Source: Auanema rhodensis (taxonomy: Eukaryota > Nematoda > Chromadorea > Rhabditida > Rhabditidae). Taken from it: a DNA stretch of 64,000 bases. Position numbers and translations under genes: made by a program. The notes under the pieces are model-generated. The model did no database searches, was not told the DNA's origin, and was given only the letters and a program-made list of their open reading frames with translations. Position 1 is the first letter of the stretch. The number at the start of each line of letters is the position of its first letter. The stretch lies in NCBI GenBank assembly GCA_964057225.1, contig OZ059900.1:1994501-2058500 (forward strand), given 5' to 3'. Positions 42,401-54,404 of this stretch are shown piece by piece.

Positions 42401-45400
42401 ATTTGGCTAAATCGCTCATATATATGATCAAAAGCATAGTTTTATTGTCTATGACAACAAAAGTCATCAATTAAACGCTAGTGATGTTTAAATCACTGAA
42501 TTTCACTCAAATAGCTTTACTACACTAAGTATGGTCGTTTTTATGCCTTTAACACCATATACTCACCGATTTTTGGTACAAAATCTGTGATACTCGTAAA
42601 TTTTGATCATATTCGGTGAGATTCGAGAATCAAACATACAATACACAAAATCAGTCTATTTTTTTGAGCTTGCACTGATATATATTCATTTTGATCAAAA
42701 AAGGTAGAAAATAGAAAGAATTTTTGAAATTTACGAGTTTTGAGTCTAATTTGGCTAAATCGCTCATATATATGATCAGAAGCATAGTTTTATTGTCTAT
42801 GATAACAAAAGTCTTCAAATATACACTAATAATGTGTAAATCACTGAATTTCACTCAAATAGCATTACTACACTAAGTATGGTCGTTTTCATGCCTTTAA
42901 CACCATATACTCACCGATTTTTGGTACAAAATCTGTGATACTCGTAAATTTTGATCATATTCGGTGAGATTCGAGAATCAAACACACAATACACGAAATA
43001 AGTTTATTTTTACGAGTTTGCACTGATATTTATTCATTTTGATCAAAAAAGGTCGAAAATAGAAAGAATTTTTGAAATTTCCGAGTTTTGAGTCTAATTT
43101 GGCTAAATCGCTCATATATATGATCAAAAGCATAGTTTTATTGTCTATGACAACAAAAGTCATAAATTAAACGCTAGTGATGTTTAAATACTGATTTTCG
43201 CTCAAATAGCATTACTACACTAAGTATGGTCGTTTTTATGCCTTTAACACCATATACTCACCGATTTTTGGTACAAAATCTGTGATACTCGTAAATTTTG
43301 ATCATATTCGGTGAGATTCGAGGATCGAACACACAATACACGAAATATGTTTATTTTGACGAGTTTGCACTGATATTTATTCATTTTGATCAAAAAAGGT
43401 CGAAAATAGAAAGAATTTTTGAAATTTCCGAGTTTTGAGTCTAATTTGGCTAAATCGCTCATATACATGATCAGAAGCATAGTTTTATTGTCTATGACAA
43501 CAAAAGTCATCAATTAAACGCTAGTGATGTTTAAATACTGATTTTCGCTCAAATAGCATTACTACACTAAGTATGGTCGTTTTTATGCCTTTAACACCAT
43601 ATACTCACCGATTTTTGGTACAAAATCTGTAATACTCGTAAATTTTGATCATATTCGTTAAGATTTGAAAATCAAACACACAATAAACAAAATCAGTCTA
43701 TTTTTATGAGCTTGCACTGATATATATTCATTTTGATCAAAAAAGGTCGAAAATAGAAAGAATTTTTGAAATTTACGAGTTTTGAGTCTAATTTGGCTAA
43801 ATCGCTCATATATATGATCAAAAGCATAGTTTTACTGTCTATGATAACAAAAGTCTTCAAATATACACTAATAATGTGTAAATCACTGAATTTCACTCAA
43901 ATGCATTACTACACTAAGTATGGTCGTTTTTATGCCTTTAACACCATATACTCACCGATTTTTGGTACAAAATCTGTAATACTTGTAAATTTTGATCATA
44001 TTCGTTAAGATTCGAGAATCAAACACACAATACACGAAATAAGTTTATTTTTACGAGTTTGCACTGATATTTATTCATTTTGATCAAAAAAGGTCGAAAA
44101 TAGAAAGAATTTTTGAAATTTCCGAGTTTTGAGTCTAATTTGGCTAAATTGCTCATATACATGATCAGAAGCATAGTTTTATTGTCTCTGACAACAAAAG
44201 TCATCAATTAAACGCTAGTGATGTTTAAATACTGATTTTCGCTCAAATAGCATTACTACACTAAGTATGGTCGTTTTTATGCCTTTAACACCATATACTC
44301 ACCGATTTTTGGTACAAAATCTGTAATACTCGTAAATTTTGATCATATTCGTTAAGATTTGAGAATCAAACATACAATACACAAAATCAGTCTATTTTTA
44401 TGAGCTTGCACTGATATATATTCATTTTGATCAAAAAAGGTCGAAAATAGAAAGAATTTTTGAAATTTCCGAGTTTTTAGTCTAATTTGGCTAAATCGCT
44501 CATATACATGATCAGAAGCATAGTTTTATTGTCTATGACAACAAAAGTCATCAATTAAACGCTAGTGATGTTTAAATCACTGAATTTCACTCAAATAGCT
44601 TTACTACACTAAGTATGGTCGTTTTTATGCCTTTAACACCATATACTCAACGATTTTTGGTACAAAATCTGTAATACTCGTAAATTTTGATCATATTCGT
44701 TAAGATTTGAGAATCAAACACACAATAAACAAAATCAGTCTATTTTTATGAGCTTGCACTGATATATATTCATTTTGATCAAAAAAGGTCGAAAATAGAA
44801 AGAATTTTTGAAATTTACGAGTTTTGAGTCTAATTTGGCTAAATCGCTCATATACATGATCAGAAGCATAGTTTTATTGTCTATGACAACAAAAGTCATC
44901 AATTAAACGCTAGTGATGTTTAAATACTGATTTTCGCTCAAATAGCATTACTACACTAAGTATGGTCGTTTTTATGCCTTTAACACCATATACTCACCGA
45001 TTTTTGGTACAAAATCTGTGATACTCGTAAATTTTGATCATATTCGGTGAGATTCGAGAATCAAACATACAATACACAAAATCAGTCTATTTTTATGAGC
45101 TTGCACTGATATATATTCATTTTGATCAAAAAAGGTAGAAAATAGAAAGAATTTTTGAAATTTACGAGTTTTGAGTCTAATTTGGCTAAATCGCTCATAT
45201 ATATGATCAGAAGCATAGTTTTATTGTCTATGATAACAAAAGTCTTTAAATATACACTAATAATGTGTAAATCACTGAATTTCACTCAAATAGCATTACT
45301 ACACTAAGTATGGTCGTTTTCATGCCTTTAACACCATATACTCACCGATTTTTGGTACAAAATCTGTGATACTCGTAAATTTTGATCATATTCGGTGAGA

Positions 45401-45653
45401 TTCGAGAATCAAACACACAATACACGAAATAAGTTTATTTTTACGAGTTTGCACTGATATTTATTCATTTTGATCAAAAAAGGTCGAAAATAGAAAGAAT
45501 TTTTGAAATTTCCGAGTTTTGAGTCTAATTTGGCTAAATCGCTCATATATATGATCAAAAGCATAGTTTTATTGTCTATGACAACAAAAGTCATAAATTA
45601 AACGCTAGTGATGTTTAAATACTGATTTTCGCTCAAATAGCATTACTACACTA
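39420..45653. repeat. 9-mer higher-order repeat, two copies (3,127 bp)
   Basis: A nine-monomer unit of 3,127 bases occurs twice in tandem, about 39420-42546 and 42547-45653. Linked rare markers repeat exactly: CTATTTTTTTGAGC near 39529 and 42656, AAAGGTAGAAAATAG (normal AAAGGTCGAAAATAG) four times, the one-base deletion CTCAAATGCATTAC near 40768 and 43895, and GTCTCTGACAAC near 41056 and 44183. A shortened continuation, with two monomers missing, runs on to about 46.8 kb. Confidence 0.85.
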
Positions 45654-46800
45654 AGTATGGTCGTTTTTATGCCTTTAACACCATATACTCACCGATTTTT
45701 GGTACAAAATCTGTGATACTCGTAAATTTTGATCATATTCGGTGAGATTCGAGGATCGAACACACAATACACGAAATATGTTTATTTTGACGAGTTTGCA
45801 CTGATATTTATTCATTTTGATCAAAAAAGGTCGAAAATAGAAAGAATTTTTGAAATTTCCGAGTTTTGAGTCTAATTTGGCTAAATCGCTCATATACATG
45901 ATCAGAAGCATAGTTTTATTGTCTATGACAACAAAAGTCATCAATTAAACGCTAGTGATGTTTAAATACTGATTTTCGCTCAAATAGCATTACTACACTA
46001 AGTATGGTCGTTTTTATGCCTTTAACACCATATACTCACCGATTTTTGGTACAAAATCTGTAATACTCGTAAATTTTGATCATATTCGTTAAGATTTGAA
46101 AATCAAACACACAATAAACAAAATCAGTCTATTTTTATGAGCTTGCACTGATATATATTCATTTTGATCAAAAAAGGTCGAAAATAGAAAGAATTTTTGA
46201 AATTTACGAGTTTTGAGTCTAATTTGGCTAAATCGCTCATATATATGATCAAAAGCATAGTTTTACTGTCTATGATAACAAAAGTCTTCAAATATACACT
46301 AATAATGTGTAAATCACTGAATTTCACTCAAATGCATTACTACACTAAGTATGGTCGTTTTTATGCCTTTAACACCATATACTCACCGATTTTTGGTACA
46401 AAATCTGTAATACTTGTAAATTTTGATCATATTTGTTAAGATTCGAGAATCAAACACACAATACACGAAATAAGTTTATTTTTACGAGTTTGCACTGATA
46501 TTTATTCATTTTGATCAAAAAAGGTCGAAAATAGAAAGAATTTTTGAAATTTCCGAGTTTTGAGTCTAATTTGGCTAAATTGCTCATATACATGATCAGA
46601 AGCATAGTTTTATTGTCTCTGACAACAAAAGTCATCAATTAAACGCTAGTGATGTTTAAATACTGATTTTCGCTCAAATAGCATTACTACACTAAGTATG
46701 GTCGTTTTTATGCCTTTAACACCATATACTCACCGATTTTTGGTACAAAATCTGTAATACTCGTAAATTTTGATCATATTCGTTAAGATTTGAGAATCAA
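45654..46800. repeat. Shortened third copy of the 9-mer unit
   Basis: This segment matches about 43223-44369 at an offset of 2,431 bases (seven monomers) rather than 3,127 (nine). The change of register lies between about 45300 and 45590, where GTCATAAATT appears in place of the GTCATCAATT expected at the 3,127 offset. The copy still carries the CTCAAATGCATTAC deletion (46326) and the GTCTCTGACAAC variant. It diverges near 46800. Loss of two monomers by unequal exchange explains this simply. Confidence 0.75.
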
Positions 46801-47062
46801 ACACACAATAAACAAAATCAGTCTATTTTTATGAGCTTGCACTGATATATATTCATTTTGATCAAAAAAGGTCGAAAATAGAAAGAATTTTTGAATTTTC
46901 CGAGTTTTGAGTCTAATTTGGCTAAATCGCTCATATATATGATCAAAAGCATAGTTTTATTGTCTATGACAACAAAAGTCATCAATTAAACGCTAGTGAT
47001 GTTTAAATACTGAATTTCACTCAAATAGCATTACTACACTAAGTATGGTCGTTTTTATGCCT

Positions 47063-50000
47063 TTAACACCATATACTCACCGATTTTTGGTACAAAATCT
47101 GTGATACTCGTAAATTTTGATCATATTCGGTGAGATTCGAGGATCGAACACACAATACACGAAATATGTTTATTTTGACGAGTTTGCACTGATATTTATT
47201 CATTTTGATCAAAAAAGGTCGAAAATAGAAAGAATTTTTGAAATTTCCGAGTTTTGAGTCTAATTTGGCTAAATCGCTCATATACATGATCAGAAGCATA
47301 GTTTTATTGTCTATGACAACAAAAGTCATCAATTAAACGCTAGTGATGTTTAAATACTGATTTTCGCTCAAATAGCATTACTACACTAAGTATGGTCGTT
47401 TTTATGCCTTTAACACCATATACTCACCGATTTTTGGTACAAAATCTGTAATACTCGTAAATTTTGATCATATTCGTTAAGATTTGAAAATCAAACACAC
47501 AATAAACAAAATCAGTCTATTTTTATGAGCTTGCACTGATATATATTCATTTTGATCAAAAAAGGTCGAAAATAGAAAGAATTTTTGAAATTTACGAGTT
47601 TTGAATCTAATTTGGCTAAATCGCTCATATATATGATCAAAAGCATAGTTTTACTGTCTATGATAACAAAAGTCTTCAAATATACACTAATAATGATTAA
47701 ATCACTGAATTTCACTCAAATAGCATTACTACACTAAGTATGGTCGTTTTCATGCCTTTAACACCATATACTCACCGATTTTTGGTACAAAATCTGTAAT
47801 ACTTGTAAATTTTGATCATATTCGTTAAGATTCGAGAATCAAACACACAATACACGAAATAAGTTTATTTTTACGAGTTTGCACTGATATTTATTCATTT
47901 TGATCAAAAAAGGTCGAAAATAGAAAGAATTTTTGAAATTTCCGAGTTTTGAGTCTAATTTGGCTAAATCGCTCATATATATGATCAAAAGCATAGTTTT
48001 ATTGTCTATGACAACAAAAGTCATCAATTAAACGCTAGTGATGTTTAAATACTGAATTTCGCTCAAATAGCATTACTACACTAAGTATGGTCGTTTTTAT
48101 GCCTTTAACACCATATACTCACCGATTTTTGGTACAAAATCTGTAATACTCGTAAATTTTGATCATATTCGTTAAGATTTGAGAATCAAACACACAATAA
48201 ACAAAATCAGTCTATTTTTATGAGCTTGCACTGATATATATTCATTTTGATCAAAAAAGGTCGAAAATAGAAAGAATTTTTGAATTTTCCGAGTTTTGAG
48301 TCCAATTGGGCTAAATCGCTCATATATATGATCAAAAGCATAGTTTTATTGTCTATAACAACAAAAGTCATCAATTAAACGCTAGTGATGTTTAAATACT
48401 GAATTTCACTCAAATAGCATTACTACACTAAGTATGGTCGTTTTTATGCCTTTAACACCATATACTCACCGATTTTTGGTACAAAATCTGTGATACTCGT
48501 AAATTTTGATCATATTCGGTGAGATTCGAGAATCAAACACACAATACACAAAATAAGTTTATTTTTACGAGTTTGCACTGATATTTATTCATTTTGATCA
48601 AAAAAGGTCGAAAATAGAAAGAATTTTTGAAATTTCCGAGTTTTGAGTCTAATTTGGCTAAATCGCTCATATATATGATCAAAAGCATAGTTTTGTTGTC
48701 TATGACAACAAAAGTCATCAATTAAACGCTAGTGATGTTTAAATACTGAATTTCGCTCAAATAGCATTACTACACTAAGTATGGTCGTTTTTATGCCTTT
48801 AACACCATATACTCACCGATTTTTGGTACAAAATCTGTAATACTCGTAAATTTTGATCATATTCGTTAAGATTTGAGAATCAAACATACAATACACAAAA
48901 TCAGTCTATTTTTATGAGCTTGCACTGATATATACTCATTTTGATCAAAAAAGGTCGAAAATAGAAAGAATTTTTGAAATTTACGAGTTTTGAATCTAAT
49001 TTGGCTAAATCGCTCATATATATGATCAAAAGCATAGTTTTACTGTCTATGATAACAAAAGTCTTCAAATATACACTAATAATGATTAAATCACTGAATT
49101 TCACTCAAATAGCATTACTACACTAAGTATGGTCGTTTTCATGCCTTTAACACCATATACTCACCGATTTTTGGTACAAAATCTGTGATACTCGTAAATT
49201 CTGATCATATTTGGTGAGATTCGAGAATCAAACACACAATACACGAAATCAGTCTATTTTTATGAGCTTGCACTGATATATATTCATTTTGATCAAAAAA
49301 GGTCGAAAATAGAAAGAATTTTTGAAATTTCCGAGTTTTTAGTCTAATTTGGCTAAATCGCTCATATATATGATCAAAAGCATAGTTTTATTGTCTATGA
49401 CAACAAAAGTCATAAATTAAACGCTAGTGATGTTTAAATACTGATTTTCGCTCAAATAGCATTACTACACTAAGTATGGTCGTTTTTATGCCTTTAACAC
49501 CATATACTCACCGATTTTTGGTACAAAATCTGTGATACTCGTAAATTTTGATCATATTCGTTAAGATTTGAGAATCAAACACACAATAAACAAAATCAGT
49601 CTATTTTTATGAGCTTGCACTGATATATATTCATTTTGATCAAAAAAGGTCGAAAATAGAAAGAATTTTTGAATTTTCCGAGTTTTGAGTCTAATTTGGC
49701 TAAATCGCTCATATATATGATCAAAAGCATAGTTTTATTGTCTATGACAACAAAAGTCATCAATTAAACGCTAGTGATGTTTAAATACTGAATTTCACTC
49801 AAATAGCATTACTACACTAAGTATGGTCGTTTTTATGCCTTTAACACCATATACTCACCGATTTTTGGTACAAAATCTGTGATACTCGTAAATTTTGATC
49901 ATATTCGGTGAGATTCGAGGATCGAACACACAATACACGAAATATGTTTATTTTGACGAGTTTGCACTGATATTTATTCATTTTGATCAAAAAAGGTCGA

Positions 50001-52618
50001 AAATAGAAAGAATTTTTGAAATTTCCGAGTTTTGAGTCTAATTTGGCTAAATCGCTCATATACATGATCAGAAGCATAGTTTTATTGTCTATGACAACAA
50101 AAGTCATCAATTAAACGCTAGTGATGTTTAAATACTGATTTTCGCTCAAATAGCATTACTACACTAAGTATGGTCGTTTTTATGCCTTTAACACCATATA
50201 CTCACCGATTTTTGGTACAAAATCTGTAATACTCGTAAATTTTGATCATATTCGTTAAGATTTGAAAATCAAACACACAATAAACAAAATCAGTCTATTT
50301 TTATGAGCTTGCACTGATATATATTCATTTTGATCAAAAAAGGTCGAAAATAGAAAGAATTTTTGAAATTTACGAGTTTTGAATCTAATTTGGCTAAATC
50401 GCTCATATATATGATCAAAAGCATAGTTTTACTGTCTATGATAACAAAAGTCTTCAAATATACACTAATAATGATTAAATCACTGAATTTCACTCAAATA
50501 GCATTACTACACTAAGTATGGTCGTTTTCATGCCTTTAACACCATATACTCACCGATTTTTGGTACAAAATCTGTAATACTTGTAAATTTTGATCATATT
50601 CGTTAAGATTCGAGAATCAAACACACAATACACGAAATAAGTTTATTTTTACGAGTTTGCACTGATATTTATTCATTTTGATCAAAAAAGGTCGAAAATA
50701 GAAAGAATTTTTGAAATTTCCGAGTTTTGAGTCTAATTTGGCTAAATCGCTCATATATATGATCAAAAGCATAGTTTTATTGTCTATGACAACAAAAGTC
50801 ATCAATTAAACGCTAGTGATGTTTAAATACTGAATTTCGCTCAAATAGCATTACTACACTAAGTATGGTCGTTTTTATGCCTTTAACACCATATACTCAC
50901 CGATTTTTGGTACAAAATCTGTAATACTCGTAAATTTTGATCATATTCGTTAAGATTTGAGAATCAAACACACAATAAACAAAATCAGTCTATTTTTATG
51001 AGCTTGCACTGATATATATTCATTTTGATCAAAAAAGGTCGAAAATAGAAAGAATTTTTGAATTTTCCGAGTTTTGAGTCCAATTGGGCTAAATCGCTCA
51101 TATATATGATCAAAAGCATAGTTTTATTGTCTATAACAACAAAAGTCATCAATTAAACGCTAGTGATGTTTAAATACTGAATTTCACTCAAATAGCATTA
51201 CTACACTAAGTATGGTCGTTTTTATGCCTTTAACACCATATACTCACCGATTTTTGGTACAAAATCTGTGATACTCGTAAATTTTGATCATATTCGGTGA
51301 GATTCGAGAATCAAACACACAATACACAAAATAAGTTTATTTTTACGAGTTTGCACTGATATTTATTCATTTTGATCAAAAAAGGTCGAAAATAGAAAGA
51401 ATTTTTGAAATTTCCGAGTTTTGAGTCTAATTTGGCTAAATCGCTCATATATATGATCAAAAGCATAGTTTTGTTGTCTATGACAACAAAAGTCATCAAT
51501 TAAACGCTAGTGATGTTTAAATACTGAATTTCGCTCAAATAGCATTACTACACTAAGTATGGTCGTTTTTATGCCTTTAACACCATATACTCACCGATTT
51601 TTGGTACAAAATCTGTAATACTCGTAAATTTTGATCATATTCGTTAAGATTTGAGAATCAAACATACAATACACAAAATCAGTCTATTTTTATGAGCTTG
51701 CACTGATATATACTCATTTTGATCAAAAAAGGTCGAAAATAGAAAGAATTTTTGAAATTTACGAGTTTTGAATCTAATTTGGCTAAATCGCTCATATATA
51801 TGATCAAAAGCATAGTTTTACTGTCTATGATAACAAAAGTCTTCAAATATACACTAATAATGATTAAATCACTGAATTTCACTCAAATAGCATTACTACA
51901 CTAAGTATGGTCGTTTTCATGCCTTTAACACCATATACTCACCGATTTTTGGTACAAAATCTGTGATACTCGTAAATTCTGATCATATTTGGTGAGATTC
52001 GAGAATCAAACACACAATACACGAAATCAGTCTATTTTTATGAGCTTGCACTGATATATATTCATTTTGATCAAAAAAGGTCGAAAATAGAAAGAATTTT
52101 TGAAATTTCCGAGTTTTTAGTCTAATTTGGCTAAATCGCTCATATATATGATCAAAAGCATAGTTTTATTGTCTATGACAACAAAAGTCATAAATTAAAC
52201 GCTAGTGATGTTTAAATACTGATTTTCGCTCAAATAGCATTACTACACTAAGTATGGTCGTTTTTATGCCTTTAACACCATATACTCACCGATTTTTGGT
52301 ACAAAATCTGTGATACTCGTAAATTTTGATCATATTCGTTAAGATTTGAGAATCAAACACACAATAAACAAAATCAGTCTATTTTTATGAGCTTGCACTG
52401 ATATATATTCATTTTGATCAAAAAAGGTCGAAAATAGAAAGAATTTTTGAATTTTCCGAGTTTTGAGTCTAATTTGGCTAAATCGCTCATATATATGATC
52501 AAAAGCATAGTTTTATTGTCTATGACAACAAAAGTCATCAATTAAACGCTAGTGATGTTTAAATACTGAATTTCACTCAAATAGCATTACTACACTAAGT
52601 ATGGTCGTTTTTATGCCT
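47063..52618. repeat. 8-mer higher-order repeat, two complete copies (2,778 bp)
   Basis: An eight-monomer unit repeats in tandem at 47063-49840 and 49841-52618. The comparisons I made by eye found no differences between the copies. Linked markers at identical offsets include AGTTTTGTTGTCTATG (near 48688 and 51466), GATATATACTCATTTTG (near 48928 and 51706) and TAAATTCTGATCATATTTGG (near 49195 and 51973). Near-identity implies recent amplification, or an assembly that has repeated one unit. Confidence 0.85.
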
Positions 52619-53097
52619 TTAACACCATATACTCACCGATTTTTGGTACAAAATCTGTGATACTCGTAAATTTTGATCATATTCGGTGAGATTCGAGGAT
52701 CGAACACACAATACACGAAATATGTTTATTTTGACGAGTTTGCACTGATATTTATTCATTTTGATCAAAAAAGGTCGAAAATAGAAAGAATTTTTGAAAT
52801 TTCCGAGTTTTGAGTCTAATTTGGCTAAATCGCTCATATACATGATCAGAAGCATAGTTTTATTGTCTATGACAACAAAAGTCATCAATTAAACGCTAGT
52901 GATGTTTAAATACTGATTTTCGCTCAAATAGCATTACTACACTAAGTATGGTCGTTTTTATGCCTTTAACACCATATACTCACCGATTTTTGGTACAAAA
53001 TCTGTAATACTCGTAAATTTTGATCATATTCGTTAAGATTTGAAAATCAAACACACAATAAACAAAATCAGTCTATTTTTATGAGCTTGCACTGATA

Positions 53098-53099
53098 TA
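53098..53099. other. TA target-site duplication, left
   Basis: The TA next to the left inverted repeat matches the TA next to the right one. Tc1/mariner elements integrate at TA and duplicate it. The intact target is seen in sister monomers as ACTGATATATATTC. Confidence 0.93.
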
Positions 53100-53125
53100 C
53101 AGGGTGGCCCATAAGTATTGAGACA
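53100..53125 (+). repeat. Transposon terminal inverted repeat, left
   Basis: This 26-base end begins CAGGGTGGCCCATAAGTATT and finishes GAGACA. It is the exact reverse complement of 54377-54402. Beyond it a short imperfect extension (ATTCAAA on both ends, offset by one base) suggests a slightly longer ancestral repeat. It is the expected binding and cleavage site of the transposase. Confidence 0.97.
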
Positions 53126-53206
53126 CATTCAAAAAGTCATAAATGAAACAAAAAATAACCAAATCCTAAATAATTTACTAGTAATGTACATTGTTCATTT
53201 GTTCAA
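53126..53206 (-). other. Transposon 3' noncoding region
   Basis: These 81 bases lie between the transposase stop codon (TAG at 53207-53209 on the minus strand) and the left inverted repeat. I find no canonical AATAAA polyadenylation signal in it on the coding strand, so the transcript may end on a variant signal or in the satellite beyond. Confidence 0.6.
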
Positions 53207-54247
53207 CTATTTATCAAGAAATTGCTCAAAATGTCCTCCTTTTGCTTTCTTACAGGCTTCGAGTCTTGTTCGCACTGAGTGTACCGTGGCTCGCAGGTAT
53301 TCCTCGTCTAGAGAGTCCCATGCTTTCTTCAAATCACGTTTGAGAGTTTCCAAATTTTGGGAGGACTTAGCTGATAATTTGTGTTCCAACACACTCCATA
53401 CTGAAAAATCCATAGGGTTCAGATCTGGCGAATTGCTGGGCCAGATATCTTTGCCCCAGAATCCTGGTAAAATCCTCGAACAGAGCTCAATTGTGCTTTT
53501 TGCACCATGGGCTGGTGCCCAATCTTGCTGAAGGGTGATGCTACTGTCTGAATGTTGCTCTTGGGTCCACGGTAAAACCACTTCTTGTAGAATCTTCTCC
53601 TGATAGTATTTTGCGTTGATCTTGCATCCTTTTTCGACAAAGACGAGTGGTGTTTTCCCTGTCGATGTTATTCCTCCCCACACCATTATGCTCTGTGGGT
53701 AATGGCTTCTTTCTGCTATCCTCCTTTTAGCAGAGTACTTTTCTCCAGTGTGGAGCAATTGACGGCTGTTCTGTCGATTGGGCTTGGGCTCCACAGTAAA
53801 AATCTTCTCGTCTGTCCATAAAACGGCATCGATGCGAGCCCCCTCTAAATTCTGAAGTAAAACATTACATTTTTCAAGTCGATTTTTCTTCATTTGTTCT
53901 GTCAGCCTGTGTCCTCTTAGAATACGATAAGAATGAAAACCTAAATCGTTTTTTACGATCCGCTGAACCGTTGATCGAGATAATTCCATCTGTGAAGCAA
54001 TTTTATTCAGGCTTACACTATCGTTCCTAGCTATTCTGCATCTGATAGCTTTTCGTGTACGCGGAGTATTCACTGTTCTGGGTCTTCCAGGTTTTGATTT
54101 AACCTCAATGTGACCTTGATCTCTAAACTGTTTTAAAACTCTGTAAACAGAGCTTCGTGGTATTTGGAGACTTCTAACAATTTCCATCGGCTTGAGTCCC
54201 TGTTCGAAAAGATGAACGATGGAGGCACGATGTACTGAAGGCTTCAT
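53207..54247 (-). CDS. Tc1/mariner transposase (DD37D), full length
   Basis: This 346-residue nuclear enzyme would bind the element's ends, cut both strands and join the element to a TA target. The first ATG of the frame gives the usual family length, about 345. The N-terminal half has two helix-turn-helix regions, about 5-41 and 70-105, separated by an AT-hook-like GRPR at 54-57: the paired DNA-binding layout of the superfamily. The catalytic RNase H-like domain follows. Asp146 lies in WTDEKIF, Asp242 in QQDWAPAH and Asp280 in SPDLNPMDFSVW, with MVWGGI at 188-193 between the first two. Exactly 37 residues separate Asp242 and Asp280, which gives DD37D, as in the maT and mori-type elements of insects; classical mariner has 34. 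The end carries GGHF at 337-340. There is no internal stop or frameshift and all three metal-binding residues are present. It is the only convincing protein gene in the window. Confidence 0.96.
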   Translation of the reverse strand: MKPSVHRASIVHLFEQGLKPMEIVRSLQIPRSSVYRVLKQFRDQGHIEVKSKPGRPRTVNTPRTRKAIRCRIARNDSVSLNKIASQMELSRSTVQRIVKNDLGFHSYRILRGHRLTEQMKKNRLEKCNVLLQNLEGARIDAVLWTDEKIFTVEPKPNRQNSRQLLHTGEKYSAKRRIAERSHYPQSIMVWGGITSTGKTPLVFVEKGCKINAKYYQEKILQEVVLPWTQEQHSDSSITLQQDWAPAHGAKSTIELCSRILPGFWGKDIWPSNSPDLNPMDFSVWSVLEHKLSAKSSQNLETLKRDLKKAWDSLDEEYLRATVHSVRTRLEACKKAKGGHFEQFLDK

Positions 54248-54376
54248 AACTTTTTCTAAATATAATCACAAAAGCTGTCAATGTGCTCAAAAAGTCTCCT
54301 TATATACCCGAGCCTAAAAGTTTTGTGAACATGTTTTTTTGACCTAGTTTTTTTTTTAAAAAAATTATTTGAATTT
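54248..54376 (-). other. Transposon 5' noncoding region
   Basis: This is the 129-base stretch between the right inverted repeat and the transposase start. It holds a long run of T then A at about 54350-54364 next to the repeat, then the TATA-like site. The start codon has G at position -3. No other gene or clear subterminal repeat is seen. Confidence 0.7.
54298..54306 (-). promoter_or_regulatory. Candidate TATA box of the transposase gene
   Basis: Read on the minus strand this is TATATAAGG, preceded by CGGG, about 50 bases upstream of the transposase ATG. A start site 25-30 bases downstream would give a short leader of about 20-30 bases. The position inside the element fits a transposon that carries its own promoter, but in AT-rich DNA a TATA match alone is weak evidence. 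Confidence 0.45.
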
Positions 54377-54402
54377 TGTCTCAATACTTATGGGCCACCC
54401 TG
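54377..54402 (-). repeat. Transposon terminal inverted repeat, right
   Basis: This is the perfect 26-base partner of the left repeat, reading inwards from 54402. It lies on the promoter side of the transposase gene, about 130 bases upstream of the start codon. Confidence 0.97.
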
Positions 54403-54404
54403 TA
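54403..54404. other. TA target-site duplication, right
   Basis: This is the second copy of the TA duplicated on insertion. Directly after it the satellite continues as TATTCATTTTGATC. Confidence 0.93.

Larger units (their letters stand above)
1..53099. repeat. Satellite DNA array, left part (about 347.5-bp monomers)
   Basis: This stretch is a continuous head-to-tail satellite with no unique sequence in it. The landmark TACTACACTAAGTATGGTCG recurs at 101, 448, 796, 1144, 1491 and onward, always 347 or 348 bases apart. The usual one-base length difference is AAATCACTGAA (348 bp) against AAATACTGAA (347 bp). Monomers carry variant blocks that occur in different combinations, most clearly around the first TGATCA (GGTGAGATTCG or GTTAAGATTTG), at AATTTGGC or AATTGGGC, and at TGACAACAAAAGTCATC or TGATAACAAAAGTCTTC. 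Every monomer points the same way. Small reading frames occur in it but they are a by-product of the repeat. Such arrays are usually heterochromatic and often centromeric or pericentromeric; nothing in the sequence proves the location. The first and last monomers of the window are partial. Confidence 0.98.
53098..54404 (-). mobile_element. Tc1/mariner-type transposon, DD37D group, apparently complete
   Basis: This cut-and-paste DNA transposon is inserted in one satellite monomer. The element proper is 53100-54402 (1,303 bp), the usual size for the superfamily, and is flanked by the TA duplication these elements create. It has 26-bp perfect terminal inverted repeats beginning CAGGGTGGCCCATAAGTATT and one intact transposase gene on the minus strand. 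It is visibly richer in G and C than the satellite, and no second copy lies in the window. Removing it and one TA restores a normal monomer, so the insertion caused no deletion. All the parts needed for self-mobilisation appear to be present, but activity cannot be judged from sequence. The assignment to DD37D rests on the catalytic spacing in the protein. Confidence 0.97.

Noticed and set aside
53118-53531. Plus-strand 137-codon frame inside the transposon
   Set aside because: It starts just inside the inverted repeat and runs antisense to the transposase, which has clear catalytic motifs. It is a shadow frame.
53419-53640. Minus-strand 73-codon frame in another phase
   Set aside because: It overlaps the transposase catalytic region out of frame and has no motifs of its own.
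53207-54247. Assignment to classical DD34D mariner or DD34E Tc1
   Set aside because: The second catalytic spacing counts to 37, not 34, and the third residue is aspartate, not glutamate.
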